From the NCBI RefSeq assembly GCF_035270045.1, contig NZ_DATFIP010000086.1, forward strand, positions 1-64,000: 64,000 nt of DNA, given 5' to 3'. The notes under the pieces are model-generated. The model was given only the letters and a program-made list of their open reading frames with translations, was not told the DNA's origin and searched no databases. This document shows, one piece after another, positions 15,449 through 23,093 of the stretch (positions within the stretch are counted from its first letter, which is position 1; every line of letters starts with the position of its first letter). Source of the DNA: Salibaculum sp035270045. GTDB lineage: Bacteria > Pseudomonadota > Alphaproteobacteria > Rhodobacterales > Rhodobacteraceae. A program made the position numbers and the translations under genes.

Positions 15449-16758
15449 CCGGGGCGCGGGTTCGGCAAACCCGCCGCTGGCCGGTACGCCGTCCCGTGGC
15501 GATCGGGTTGCTGTCGCTACTGATCCTGCTGGGCGGCTTCGGCGGCTGGGCCATGACCGCCCGGATCACCGGGGCGGTCATGGCGTCGGGCCGTATTGAG
15601 GTGGAACAGAATCGACAGGTGATCCAGCACATCGACGGCGGCGTCGTGCGCGAGATCCTGGTGGCCGAAGGCGACAACGCACAAGAGGGCGCGGTGCTTG
15701 TGCGGCTGGACCCGGATGATCTGACGGCGCAACTGGCCATCGTCGAGGGGCAGCTTTTCGAGGTCCTGGCCCGTCGAGCCCGCTACGAGGCAGAGCGCGA
15801 CCGCACCGGCACACTTGCCTTCGATCCGATCCTGCGCGCCGATCGGGACGCGGAAACCCGGGACCTGATGCAAGGACAGGAAAGGCTGTTCCGCACCCGT
15901 CTTGAGACTGCCGCGCAAGAAGCCGAGCAGTTGCGCCGCCGGGCCGGGCAGGTGCGCAGCCAGGTCATCGGGATCGAGGCGCAACAGGTCGCACTGGATC
16001 GCCAGATCGAGCTGATCGAGCAGGAACTGACGAGCCAGCGGTCGCTGCTGGATCGTGGATTGGCACAGGCCGGCACGGTGCTGACGCTGGAACGGGAAAA
16101 GGCCCGCTTGTCCGGCCAGGCCGGGGACCTGGCCGCCCGCAAGGCGGAAGCCGGGGAAAAGATCATCGAACTGGAGCTTGAGATAATCCGTCTTCGCACG
16201 GCCCGCCGGGAAGAGGCCATCACCCGCCTGCGCGACCTGCAATTCAACGAGTTGGAGCTGCGCGAGCAGCGCGCCGACCTGCAACGTCGGCTGGACCGGC
16301 TCGAGGTTCGCGCCCCCGTATCGGGCGTGGTCTACGGGCTGCAGGTCTTCGGCCCCGGCGCGGTCATCCGCCCGGCAGAGCCCGTCCTCCACCTGGTGCC
16401 GCAGGACCGCCCGCTGGTCATTGCAGCGCGGGTGGCGCCCACCGACATCGACTTGGTCCGTCGCGGGCAAGAGGTGACACTGCGGTTCTCCTCTCTGGAC
16501 GGTCGTCGAACCCCTGCGCTTCTCGGCACAGTGCGGCAGGTCTCGGCTGATGCTTTCACCGACAACACGACGGGCCGCAGCTACTACGAGGTCGAGGTGG
16601 TGCTGAACACGGGCGAGGCCGCGCGCCTGCCCGAGGGCACGACCCTGATCCCCGGCATGCCGGTCGAGACATTCATCCGCACGTTGGACAGGACCCCCAT
16701 GGCCTACCTGACGCAGCCCCTGATGGATTATATCGCGCGCACCTTCCGCGAGGGCTAA
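15445..16758 (+). CDS. HlyD-family type I secretion adaptor
   Basis: A 437-residue membrane fusion protein that bridges the inner-membrane ATPase and an outer-membrane TolC-type channel. One N-terminal membrane anchor (about residues 20-38) is followed by a lipoyl-like half (IEVEQNRQVIQHIDGGVV), a long coiled-coil hairpin (about 100-280, rich in E/R/L/Q) and the returning lipoyl/beta-barrel part (RLEVRAPVSGVVYGLQVF). The ATG at 15445 overlaps the previous stop (ATGA). A longer upstream reading frame lies inside the ATPase gene and is rejected. Confidence 0.93.
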   Translation: MTGARVRQTRRWPVRRPVAIGLLSLLILLGGFGGWAMTARITGAVMASGRIEVEQNRQVIQHIDGGVVREILVAEGDNAQEGAVLVRLDPDDLTAQLAIVEGQLFEVLARRARYEAERDRTGTLAFDPILRADRDAETRDLMQGQERLFRTRLETAAQEAEQLRRRAGQVRSQVIGIEAQQVALDRQIELIEQELTSQRSLLDRGLAQAGTVLTLEREKARLSGQAGDLAARKAEAGEKIIELELEIIRLRTARREEAITRLRDLQFNELELREQRADLQRRLDRLEVRAPVSGVVYGLQVFGPGAVIRPAEPVLHLVPQDRPLVIAARVAPTDIDLVRRGQEVTLRFSSLDGRRTPALLGTVRQVSADAFTDNTTGRSYYEVEVVLNTGEAARLPEGTTLIPGMPVETFIRTLDRTPMAYLTQPLMDYIARTFREG

Positions 16759-16826
16759 CCTCGGGTCTTTCGCCACCCGGGGATCGGGGCTAGCGTTGAC
16801 GGCGATGACGAAAGAGGAGTCCGGAA

Positions 16827-17285
16827 ATGTCCATCGAATCGCGTCTTGCCGAACTCGGCGTCACCCTTCCCGAGCCGCCCGCGCCCGCCGCGAACTACGT
16901 GGCCTTCGTTCAAAGCGGGTCGCTTGTGCATGTCTCGGGCCAGATCGCAATGGACGCCGACGGGCCGGTCAGGGGCAAGCTCGGGGATACAATGACAGTT
17001 ACGCAAGGGGCGGCGGCGGCCCGGCTCTGCGCGATCAGCCTTCTGGCCCAGCTCAAGGCGGCATGTGATGGCGACATCGACAGGCTGGTGCGGGTGGTGA
17101 AGCTGACAGGTTTCGTCAATTCCACCCCCGAATTCACTGACCAGCCCAAGGTCATCAACGGCGCCAGCGATTTCATGGTCGAAGCACTGGGCGAGGCCGG
17201 GCGACACGCCCGGTCGGCGGTCTCGGCCGCCGCCCTACCGCTGGGCGTTGCCGTCGAGATCGAGGGCCTGTTCGAGATCGCCTGA
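16827..17285 (+). CDS. RidA/YjgF-family protein
   Basis: A 152-residue member of the RidA superfamily, a longer subgroup (about 150 residues instead of 128) that begins SIESRLAELGVTLPEPPAPAANYV. Canonical RidA proteins hydrolyse reactive 2-aminoacrylate imines. This long subgroup often lacks the key Arg of RidA, so deaminase activity is uncertain. Conserved VSGQIA, VVKLTGFVNSTPEF and the acidic-Cys-free trimer interface can be seen. An AGAGGAGT-like site precedes the ATG. The stop overlaps the next start (TGATG). Confidence 0.88.
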   Translation: MSIESRLAELGVTLPEPPAPAANYVAFVQSGSLVHVSGQIAMDADGPVRGKLGDTMTVTQGAAAARLCAISLLAQLKAACDGDIDRLVRVVKLTGFVNSTPEFTDQPKVINGASDFMVEALGEAGRHARSAVSAAALPLGVAVEIEGLFEIA

Positions 17286-18031
17286 TGCTGCCGACAGGCT
17301 TTCATGCACGCCCCTTCGCTCACCGGGCGCTGCACGGTCCGGGTCGACCCGAGAACAGCCGCTCGGCCATCGACGCAGCCATGGCCGCCGGCTACGGCAT
17401 CGAGCTCGACCTGCAGCTTTCAGGAGATTGCCAGGCCATGGTGTTCCACGACTACGCGCTGGACCGGCTGACCTGCGCGCGCGGGCCGGTGCGCGGGCTT
17501 GGCGCGGAACGCCTCTCGTCCATTCAACTGAACGACAGCGAAGAGGGCATTCCCACCCTGCGCCAGGTCCTTGACCAGGTCGCAGGGGCAGTGCCGCTGC
17601 TGATCGAGGTCAAGGACCAGGACGGCGCGCTGGGGCCGGATGTCGGCCCGCTGGAGGAAGCCACTGCCGCGTGCCTTGCCGACTATCCCGGCCCGGCGGC
17701 AGTCATGTCTTTCAACCCGCATTCCGTGGCGCGCCTGGGACAGCTCCTCCCGGACCTGCCGCGAGGCCTGACGACCGATGCCTTCGCACCGGAAGTTTGG
17801 CCGACCGTACCCCCGGCAAGGCTGAATGAGCTTCGCGCCATGCCCGACCTTGTCTCCCTCGGGGCAAAGTTCATAAGCCACCGATGGGATGACCTGACCA
17901 ACCCCGCCGTTGCCGCGGCCCGGGCGAAGGGCCTACGCATCTTCTGCTGGACCATCCGGTCGGACAGCGACCAGGCCGCGGCACTGGAAAATGGGGCCGA
18001 CCAGGTCACTTTCGAGGGTTACCTGGCTTGA
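17285..18031 (+). CDS. Glycerophosphodiester phosphodiesterase
   Basis: A 248-residue GDPD-family TIM barrel that hydrolyses glycerophosphodiesters to glycerol 3-phosphate and an alcohol. The catalytic set is visible: HRALHGPGRPENS (first His), GIELDLQ (metal Glu/Asp), VFHDYALDRLT (second catalytic His) and LLIEVKDQ. There is no signal peptide, so it is cytoplasmic. It begins within the stop codon of the RidA gene. Co-transcription with RidA and the next acetyltransferase is likely; a shared pathway is not evident. Confidence 0.9.
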   Translation: MLPTGFHARPFAHRALHGPGRPENSRSAIDAAMAAGYGIELDLQLSGDCQAMVFHDYALDRLTCARGPVRGLGAERLSSIQLNDSEEGIPTLRQVLDQVAGAVPLLIEVKDQDGALGPDVGPLEEATAACLADYPGPAAVMSFNPHSVARLGQLLPDLPRGLTTDAFAPEVWPTVPPARLNELRAMPDLVSLGAKFISHRWDDLTNPAVAAARAKGLRIFCWTIRSDSDQAAALENGADQVTFEGYLA

Positions 18032-18062
18032 CCGGACAGGCCCCAGCGCCAACTTCGTAGCT

Positions 18063-19250
18063 ATGGACGCAGCTCCGGTAGAGATAACCACGCATCGCAG
18101 CCTGAAAGAGATTCCGGCCGCCGAATGGGATGCATGCGCCTGCCCCGAGTCCGCGGATGGCGGCCGGCCTGTCGACCCGTTCACGACTCACCGGTTTCTT
18201 GCAGCGCTCGAGGACAGCGGCAGCACCGGCCCCGGAACGGGCTGGGAGCCGCATTACCTGGCCGCCCGCAACAATGGACGGATCATCGCCGTGGCGCCGC
18301 TGTTCGGCAAGGCGCACAGCCAGGGCGAATACATGTTCGACCACAATTTCGCCCATTCCTATGAACGCGCCGGCGGGAAGTACTACCCCAAGCTACAGAT
18401 CGCCGTGCCTTTCACACCGGTCACGGGTCGCCGCTTCCTGACCCGCCCTGGATATGAGGCTCAGGGTATGGCGGCCCTGGTGCAGGGGGCGGTGCAGTTG
18501 GCGTCGGACAATGGGCTGTCGTCCGTTCATGCGACCTTCTGCACCGAGGACGAGGCCATCGCCGGGGAGGAAATGGGCCTGCTGCGGCGCACGTCCCAGC
18601 AATATCATTGGGCCAACGAAAGTTACGCGGATTGGGAGGCCTTTCTGTCCGACCTTTCCAGCCGCAAGCGCAAGACGCTGCGCAAGGAACGCCGCGAGGC
18701 GCAAGCCTTCGGCGGAGAGATCGTGCAACTGACCGGCGAGGCGATCCGGCCCGAACACTGGGACGCGATGTGGACCTTCTACCAGGACACCGGCGCACGG
18801 AAATGGGGCACGCCCTACCTGACCCGCCGGTTTTTCGACATCGCGCAAGAAACCCTGCGCGACGACATCCTGCTCGTCTTTGCCCAGCGCGACGGCCAGC
18901 CCTTTGCGGGGGCCATGAACCTGATCGGGCGGCATAACCTGTTCGGGCGCTACTGGGGTTGCACCGAGCATCACCCCTTCCTTCATTTCGAGGTTTGCTA
19001 CTATCAGGCCATCGACTATGCCATCGCCCAAGGTCTGCGCACGGTCGAGGCCGGCGCACAGGGAGAACACAAGCTCGCCCGGGGCTACCTGCCCGTGACC
19101 ACGCATGCCCTGCACTGGTTCGCCGACGACGGGTTCCGGGACGCGGTCGACAGATACCTGCAAGCCGAGCGCCGCGCGGTGGACGAGGAGATCGAGGTTC
19201 TTACCAGCTACGGCCCGTTCCGCCGGGCCGAGACCGACGACCACGACTGA
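18063..19250 (+). CDS. COG3146-type GNAT/FemAB-like acyltransferase
   Basis: A 395-residue protein of the DUF482/COG3146 family, with a GNAT-like fold related to FemAB peptidyl transferases. Family landmarks are the N-terminal PFTTHRFLAALEDSGS, MFDHNFAHSYER, the YYPKLQIAVPFTPVTGRRFL block, SSRKRKTLRKERREA, and the C-terminal EAGAQGEHKLARGYLPV. Members have been labelled as involved in peptidoglycan-like biosynthesis, but the acyl donor and acceptor are unknown. The ATG at 18063 (MDAAPVEITTHRSL) follows the GDPD stop by 31 bases. An upstream ATG in the same frame lies inside the GDPD gene. Confidence 0.85.
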   Translation: MDAAPVEITTHRSLKEIPAAEWDACACPESADGGRPVDPFTTHRFLAALEDSGSTGPGTGWEPHYLAARNNGRIIAVAPLFGKAHSQGEYMFDHNFAHSYERAGGKYYPKLQIAVPFTPVTGRRFLTRPGYEAQGMAALVQGAVQLASDNGLSSVHATFCTEDEAIAGEEMGLLRRTSQQYHWANESYADWEAFLSDLSSRKRKTLRKERREAQAFGGEIVQLTGEAIRPEHWDAMWTFYQDTGARKWGTPYLTRRFFDIAQETLRDDILLVFAQRDGQPFAGAMNLIGRHNLFGRYWGCTEHHPFLHFEVCYYQAIDYAIAQGLRTVEAGAQGEHKLARGYLPVTTHALHWFADDGFRDAVDRYLQAERRAVDEEIEVLTSYGPFRRAETDDHD

Positions 19251-19266
19251 CCAAAGGAGACTGATA

Positions 19267-19551
19267 ATGGCCGACCCGATCGACAACGCCGGACGCGCGA
19301 CCCTGAAAGAGGCGGGATGGACTCCGGTCGAGGGCCGCGATGCGGTCATCAAGACATTCACATTCGCCAATTTCATCGAGGCCTGGGGCTTCATGTCCCG
19401 CGCGGCGATCTGGGCCGAGAAGCTCAACCACCACCCCGAATGGTTCAACGTCTTCAAGACGGTCGAGGTCACTCTCTCGACTCATGACATCGGCGGACTC
19501 AGCGATCTGGACCTGAAACTGGCGCAGAAAATGGACAAGCTGGCCGCCTGA
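19267..19551 (+). CDS. phhB: Pterin-4a-carbinolamine dehydratase
   Basis: A 94-residue enzyme that dehydrates 4a-hydroxytetrahydrobiopterin, recycling the cofactor of phenylalanine hydroxylase. The fingerprint is FTFANFIEAWGFMSRAA, NHHPEW (two catalytic His) and the later STHDIGGLS (third His). Length is normal. The ATG at 19267 is fixed by AAAGGAGA 7 bases upstream. No phenylalanine hydroxylase gene is in the window, so the partner is elsewhere or the protein has another role. Confidence 0.93.
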   Translation: MADPIDNAGRATLKEAGWTPVEGRDAVIKTFTFANFIEAWGFMSRAAIWAEKLNHHPEWFNVFKTVEVTLSTHDIGGLSDLDLKLAQKMDKLAA

Positions 19552-19558
19552 GGGGACC

Positions 19559-19597
19559 GGCGGCGCAACTTTCCCCCACCGGAGACGTTGCGCCGCC
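19559..19597. repeat. 11-bp inverted repeat downstream of the pterin dehydratase gene
   Basis: GGCGGCGCAAC (19559-19569) and its exact complement GTTGCGCCGCC (19587-19597) flank a 17-base loop. No T-run follows, so it may be a Rho-coupled end, an mRNA stabiliser or an operator in the 124-bp gap before the MscS gene. Confidence 0.5.
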
Positions 19598-19675
19598 ACA
19601 CCGGCATGGCTAGTGCGGCACTCGGGCCGGGGATATCCTTCGTCGGACAAGTGATTCATCAAAGGGGCCGTCGCC

Positions 19676-20467
19676 ATGTCAGAAGACTTCATTTTCGATC
19701 TTGTCATAAACATCGCCGTCGCACTGGCGATCTTTGTGGCAGCGCTCTGGTTGAGCGGCTGGCTCAGGGGCCGGATGATCAAGATTTCCGAAAAGAACCC
19801 GAGATTCGATGGCACGCTGGCACGGTTCCTGGGCAGCCTCGTGCGCTACGCGGTTCTGGCCATTGCGACGATCTTCATCCTGGGCCGTTTCGGGATCGAG
19901 ACGACCTCGCTCGCCGCGCTGGTCGGTGCTGTGGGTCTGGCAATCGGCTTTGCCTTGCAGGGGTCGCTTGCGAACCTCGCCGCCGGGGTCATGCTGATCG
20001 CTTTCCGCCCCTTCAAGGCCGGAGATTACGTGACCGCCGGCGGCCAGTCGGGCACCGTCGACGAGATCACCCTGTTCACCACCGAGATGACGACGCCGGA
20101 CAACGTCAAGATCATCGTGCCCAACGGAGATGTCTTCTCGGGCGCGATCACCAACTTCTCGCATTACGACACGCGGCGCTGCGACTTGGTCTTCGGAGTG
20201 TCCTATGGCACCGACCTGAAGAAGGCCGAAACGATCATCACCCAGATCGTCACCAGTGACGACCGGGTCATGTCCGACCCGGCGCCTTTCGTGAAGGTCA
20301 CCAATCTTGGCGACAGTTCGGTCGATTTCACCGTGCGCGCCTGGTGCGGCGCGGCCGATTACTGGGACCTGAAGTTCGACCTGACCCGCACGGTCAAGGA
20401 AGCCTTCGACCAGCAGGGCGTAGACATTCCTTTCCCGACCCAGACGCTGATCCAGCAGGCAGGATGA
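19676..20467 (+). CDS. mscS: Small-conductance mechanosensitive channel (MscS family)
   Basis: A 263-residue channel that opens on membrane tension during hypo-osmotic shock. Three membrane helices (about 10-30, 55-78, 82-115) are followed by the cytoplasmic beta and alpha/beta domains. The pore helix GAVGLAIGFALQGSLANLAAGVM, with its alternating Gly/Ala pattern, and the following RPFKAGDYV are diagnostic. VPNGDVFSGAITNFS and the C-terminal vestibule region are also typical. Length is close to E. coli MscS (286). It ends at a strong hairpin terminator. Confidence 0.94.
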   Translation: MSEDFIFDLVINIAVALAIFVAALWLSGWLRGRMIKISEKNPRFDGTLARFLGSLVRYAVLAIATIFILGRFGIETTSLAALVGAVGLAIGFALQGSLANLAAGVMLIAFRPFKAGDYVTAGGQSGTVDEITLFTTEMTTPDNVKIIVPNGDVFSGAITNFSHYDTRRCDLVFGVSYGTDLKKAETIITQIVTSDDRVMSDPAPFVKVTNLGDSSVDFTVRAWCGAADYWDLKFDLTRTVKEAFDQQGVDIPFPTQTLIQQAG

Positions 20468-20497
20468 CGCCACCGAGCCCGCCCGGTGGGCGAAGCC

Positions 20498-20545
20498 GGG
20501 GCGCCGGTTCGGGACAATGTCCCGAACCGGCGCCCCTCTTGTTTC
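20498..20545 (+). terminator. Strong bidirectional-type terminator between mscS and the peroxiredoxin gene
   Basis: A perfect 18-bp stem (20498-20515 with 20519-20536) with a 3-base loop, followed on the plus strand by TCTTGTTT. It sits between two convergent genes, immediately before the peroxiredoxin stop, and probably stops transcription from both sides. Confidence 0.85.
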
Positions 20546-21033
20546 TAGAGGGCCGCGAGCAGCGCCTCGCCGCCCGAGGTCTCGCAGACGCCCGGGTTCT
20601 CCTCGACATGAAGGACCTTGACGACACCGTCCTCGGCATAGAGCGCAAAGCGCTTGGACCGATCGATCAATCCGACCGGCGGCGCGGTGAAATCCATGCC
20701 GATGGCCTTGGTAAATTCGGATGTGGCATCGCCGATCATGTGAATGCCGGCCTCGGTCGCGCCCGTGCTGTCCCCCCAAGCGCCCATGACAAAGGGGTCA
20801 TTGACGCTCAGGCAGATCACGGCATCCACACCCTTGGCGTCGAAGTCCGGCTTGGTGCGGATGAAACTGGGCACATGCGCCGTGGTGCAGGTGCCGGTAT
20901 AGGCGCCCGGCAGCCCAAACAGCACCACCCTGCCCTTTCCAGCTAGTTCCGACATCTGCACCTCTTCGGGGCCATCCGCCCCGATGCGCAACACTTTGGC
21001 ATTGGGCAACTCATCACCAACGGAAATCGTCAT
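20545..21033 (-). CDS. Peroxiredoxin (Prx5/type II, AhpC-TSA fold)
   Basis: A 162-residue thiol peroxidase that reduces H2O2 and alkyl peroxides. The peroxidatic motif PGAYTGTCTTAHVPSF carries Cys at residue 49. Later ICLSVNDPFVMGAW and the C-terminal CETSGG are typical of the Prx5 group, which often uses glutaredoxin or glutathione as reductant (family knowledge). No glutaredoxin domain is fused here. The ATG at 21033 (MTISVGDELP) matches the family start. It is divergent from the FAD reductase gene. Confidence 0.94.
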   Translation of the reverse strand: MTISVGDELPNAKVLRIGADGPEEVQMSELAGKGRVVLFGLPGAYTGTCTTAHVPSFIRTKPDFDAKGVDAVICLSVNDPFVMGAWGDSTGATEAGIHMIGDATSEFTKAIGMDFTAPPVGLIDRSKRFALYAEDGVVKVLHVEENPGVCETSGGEALLAAL

Positions 21034-21053
21034 TCGGCTTTCCTCTTCGTCAA

Positions 21054-21081
21054 TTGCGTTTCGATCCGCTTGGACTATAGG
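21054..21081 (+). promoter_or_regulatory. Predicted promoter of the FAD-reductase/rsmD operon
   Basis: TTGCGT (21054-21059), a 16-bp spacer and TATAGG (21076-21081) lie in the 85-bp divergent gap. The -35 box is identical to that predicted before rimP. Prediction by eye. Confidence 0.45.
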
Positions 21082-21118
21082 GTCACGACAACCAAAGGCC
21101 AGAAGAGGACGGTGTATA

Positions 21119-22327
21119 ATGGCGCATCATATCGTGATCGGCGGCGGCCAGGCGGCAGCCTCGCTCGTGGCCAAGCTGCGCAGCACCGGTTTTGAAGGCG
21201 ATATCACAGTGATCGGCGCGGAACCTGTGCCGCCCTATCAACGCCCGCCCCTGTCAAAGGCCTATCTCCTTGGCGACATGACGCTCGACCGGATAGTTCT
21301 GCGGCCGGAGCAATGGTATGCGGACAATGACATCACGCTGCGCATGGGCGTTCGGGTGGCCGAAGTCGATTCCCACTACAAGACCCTGCGCCTCGATAGC
21401 GGCGAGGTGCTGACCTATGACAAGCTCGCCCTGACCACTGGCTCACATCCACGCACCCTTCCGGCGGCGATCGGCGGCACACTGGACGGGGTGTATACCG
21501 TGCGCGACCTGCGCGACGCGGACGCCATGGCCCCGGAGTTCCGCGAGGGCGCGCGCCTTCTGGTCATCGGCGGCGGCTACATCGGGCTGGAGGCCGCCGC
21601 AGTGGCCGCCAGGAAAGGCGTCAAGGTCACGCTGGTTGAAATGGCCGACCGTATCCTGCAACGGGTGGCCTGCCCCGAGACCTCGGCCTATTTCCGCGAC
21701 CTGCATCGCCAACATGGCGTGGATATCCGCGAGGGCGTTGGCCTTCAGGAACTGACCGGCACCGACCGTGTCAAAGGCGCGGTGCTGACGGACGACACCG
21801 AACTTGAGGTGGATTTCGCCATCGTCGGCGTGGGCATTCAGCCCGCGACGGCTCTGGCCGAAGGCGCCGGGCTGATGGTGGACAACGGCATCGTCACCGA
21901 CCGGCGATGCCGCACCTCGGACCCCGACATCTATGCAGCGGGCGACTGTGCCACCTGCGATTTCAAGGGCCAGCGCATCCGGTTGGAAAGCGTGGGCAAC
22001 GCCATCGACATGGCAGAAGTCGCAGCGCAGAACATGGCAGGCGGCGATGTCGCCTATGATCCCAAACCATGGTTCTGGTCTGACCAGTATGACTGCAAGT
22101 TGCAAATCGCAGGCCTGAACCTGGGCTATGACGCGGTGCATGTCCGCGACGGTGGCGAAGCCCGGTCGCACTGGTATTACAAGGGCGATGATCTGATCGC
22201 CGTGGACGCGATGAACGACGCCCGCACCTACATGGTAGCAAAGCGGTTGATCGAGGCCGGGAAATCACCCGCGCCCGAGGTCGTCACGGACCTGGAAACC
22301 GACATGAAGGCCCTTGTGAAAGCGTGA
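21119..22327 (+). CDS. NAD(P)/FAD-dependent ferredoxin-type reductase
   Basis: A 402-residue flavoprotein of the rhodocoxin/putidaredoxin reductase type, moving electrons from NAD(P)H to a [2Fe-2S] ferredoxin. The N-terminal FAD fold shows IGGGQAAASLVAKLR. PPYQRPPLSKAYL is typical of this subgroup, the second nucleotide fold is LLVIGGGYIGLEAAAVAARKG, and the FAD ribityl motif is DPDIYAAGDCA. The C-terminal domain (WFWSDQYDCKLQIAGL) also fits. The ATG at 21119 is chosen over an upstream in-frame ATG that lies inside the divergent gene. No ferredoxin or P450 gene is adjacent, so the partner is unknown. Confidence 0.92.
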   Translation: MAHHIVIGGGQAAASLVAKLRSTGFEGDITVIGAEPVPPYQRPPLSKAYLLGDMTLDRIVLRPEQWYADNDITLRMGVRVAEVDSHYKTLRLDSGEVLTYDKLALTTGSHPRTLPAAIGGTLDGVYTVRDLRDADAMAPEFREGARLLVIGGGYIGLEAAAVAARKGVKVTLVEMADRILQRVACPETSAYFRDLHRQHGVDIREGVGLQELTGTDRVKGAVLTDDTELEVDFAIVGVGIQPATALAEGAGLMVDNGIVTDRRCRTSDPDIYAAGDCATCDFKGQRIRLESVGNAIDMAEVAAQNMAGGDVAYDPKPWFWSDQYDCKLQIAGLNLGYDAVHVRDGGEARSHWYYKGDDLIAVDAMNDARTYMVAKRLIEAGKSPAPEVVTDLETDMKALVKA

Positions 22328-22872
22328 GGATCATCGGCGGGCAGCACCGTGGGCTGACGCTCGCCTCGGTCGGCAAAGGCGACGCGGGGGCGCATTTGCG
22401 TCCCACCCCGGACCGGGTGCGCGAAAGCCTGTTCAATGTTCTGGCGGGTTACGGACTGCCCCAGGGCGCCCGCGTGTTGGACCTGTTCTCGGGCACCGGG
22501 GCGTTGGCGCTGGAGGCGCTGTCGCGCGGGGCCAGCCATGCCACCCTGGTGGACAAGGGACGCGTGGCCCAGCGCCTGATCCGCGAAAACCTGTCTAAGG
22601 CGCGGCGCGAGAAGGATGCCAGCATTCTGAGCTGTGCCGCCGACCGCCTGCCTCGGGCCGAGGTGCCCTGCGAACTGGTCTTCCTCGACCCGCCCTATGG
22701 GCTGGCTTTGGGTGAGCCGGCGCTTCTGGCGGCCGAGCGGCAAGGCTGGCTGGCGCCCGACGCCCTGATCGTCTGGGAGGACAACCGCTCACAAGACGCG
22801 CCAGAGGGGTTCCAGCTGCGCGATACGCGGCGCTACGGGGACACGCACATCACCATGATGCACCCCGTCTAG
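22324..22872 (+). CDS. rsmD: 16S rRNA (guanine(966)-N2)-methyltransferase RsmD
   Basis: A 182-residue enzyme that methylates G966 of 16S rRNA in the small subunit. Visible features are RIIGGQHRG, LRPTPDRVRESLFNVL, SAM motif I VLDLFSGTGALALEALSRGA and catalytic DPPYG. The start is a GTG at 22324 inside the preceding TGA (GTGA overlap), which gives the family N-terminus M-R-I-I-G-G. Length is normal. Confidence 0.95.
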   Translation: MRIIGGQHRGLTLASVGKGDAGAHLRPTPDRVRESLFNVLAGYGLPQGARVLDLFSGTGALALEALSRGASHATLVDKGRVAQRLIRENLSKARREKDASILSCAADRLPRAEVPCELVFLDPPYGLALGEPALLAAERQGWLAPDALIVWEDNRSQDAPEGFQLRDTRRYGDTHITMMHPV

Positions 22873-22916
22873 CCGTCGGTTTGGCCGGCCTCCACACCTG
22901 TGCTAGACTTTTGCTC

Positions 22917-23093
22917 ATGACAGATGCCAGTTTCACGGATGCACCCGTCGTGGCCCGTGAAGAACCTGAACCCGTCAAGCTACCGCCACCGGTTCTGTTC
23001 GACATGCCGGTGATGATCGGCGATTGCGCCACGCCGTTCGCGGGCAGCACGGTCCTGCACGCCCTTTTGGAGCGCAGGAGCGAGGATCAATAG
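22917..23093 (+). CDS. Small uncharacterised ORF (58 aa)
   Basis: A 58-residue acidic, proline-rich reading frame (MTDASFTDAPVVAREEPEP, ending ALLERRSEDQ) with no recognisable domain. It fills the short space between rsmD and map and overlaps the end of the convergent map gene by seven bases. Third-position GC is in line with neighbours. A possible promoter (TTGGCC-N17-TAGACT, 22881-22909) ends only 7 bases before the ATG, and no ribosome site is seen, so a leaderless message would be needed. It may be real or chance. Confidence 0.42.
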   Translation: MTDASFTDAPVVAREEPEPVKLPPPVLFDMPVMIGDCATPFAGSTVLHALLERRSEDQ

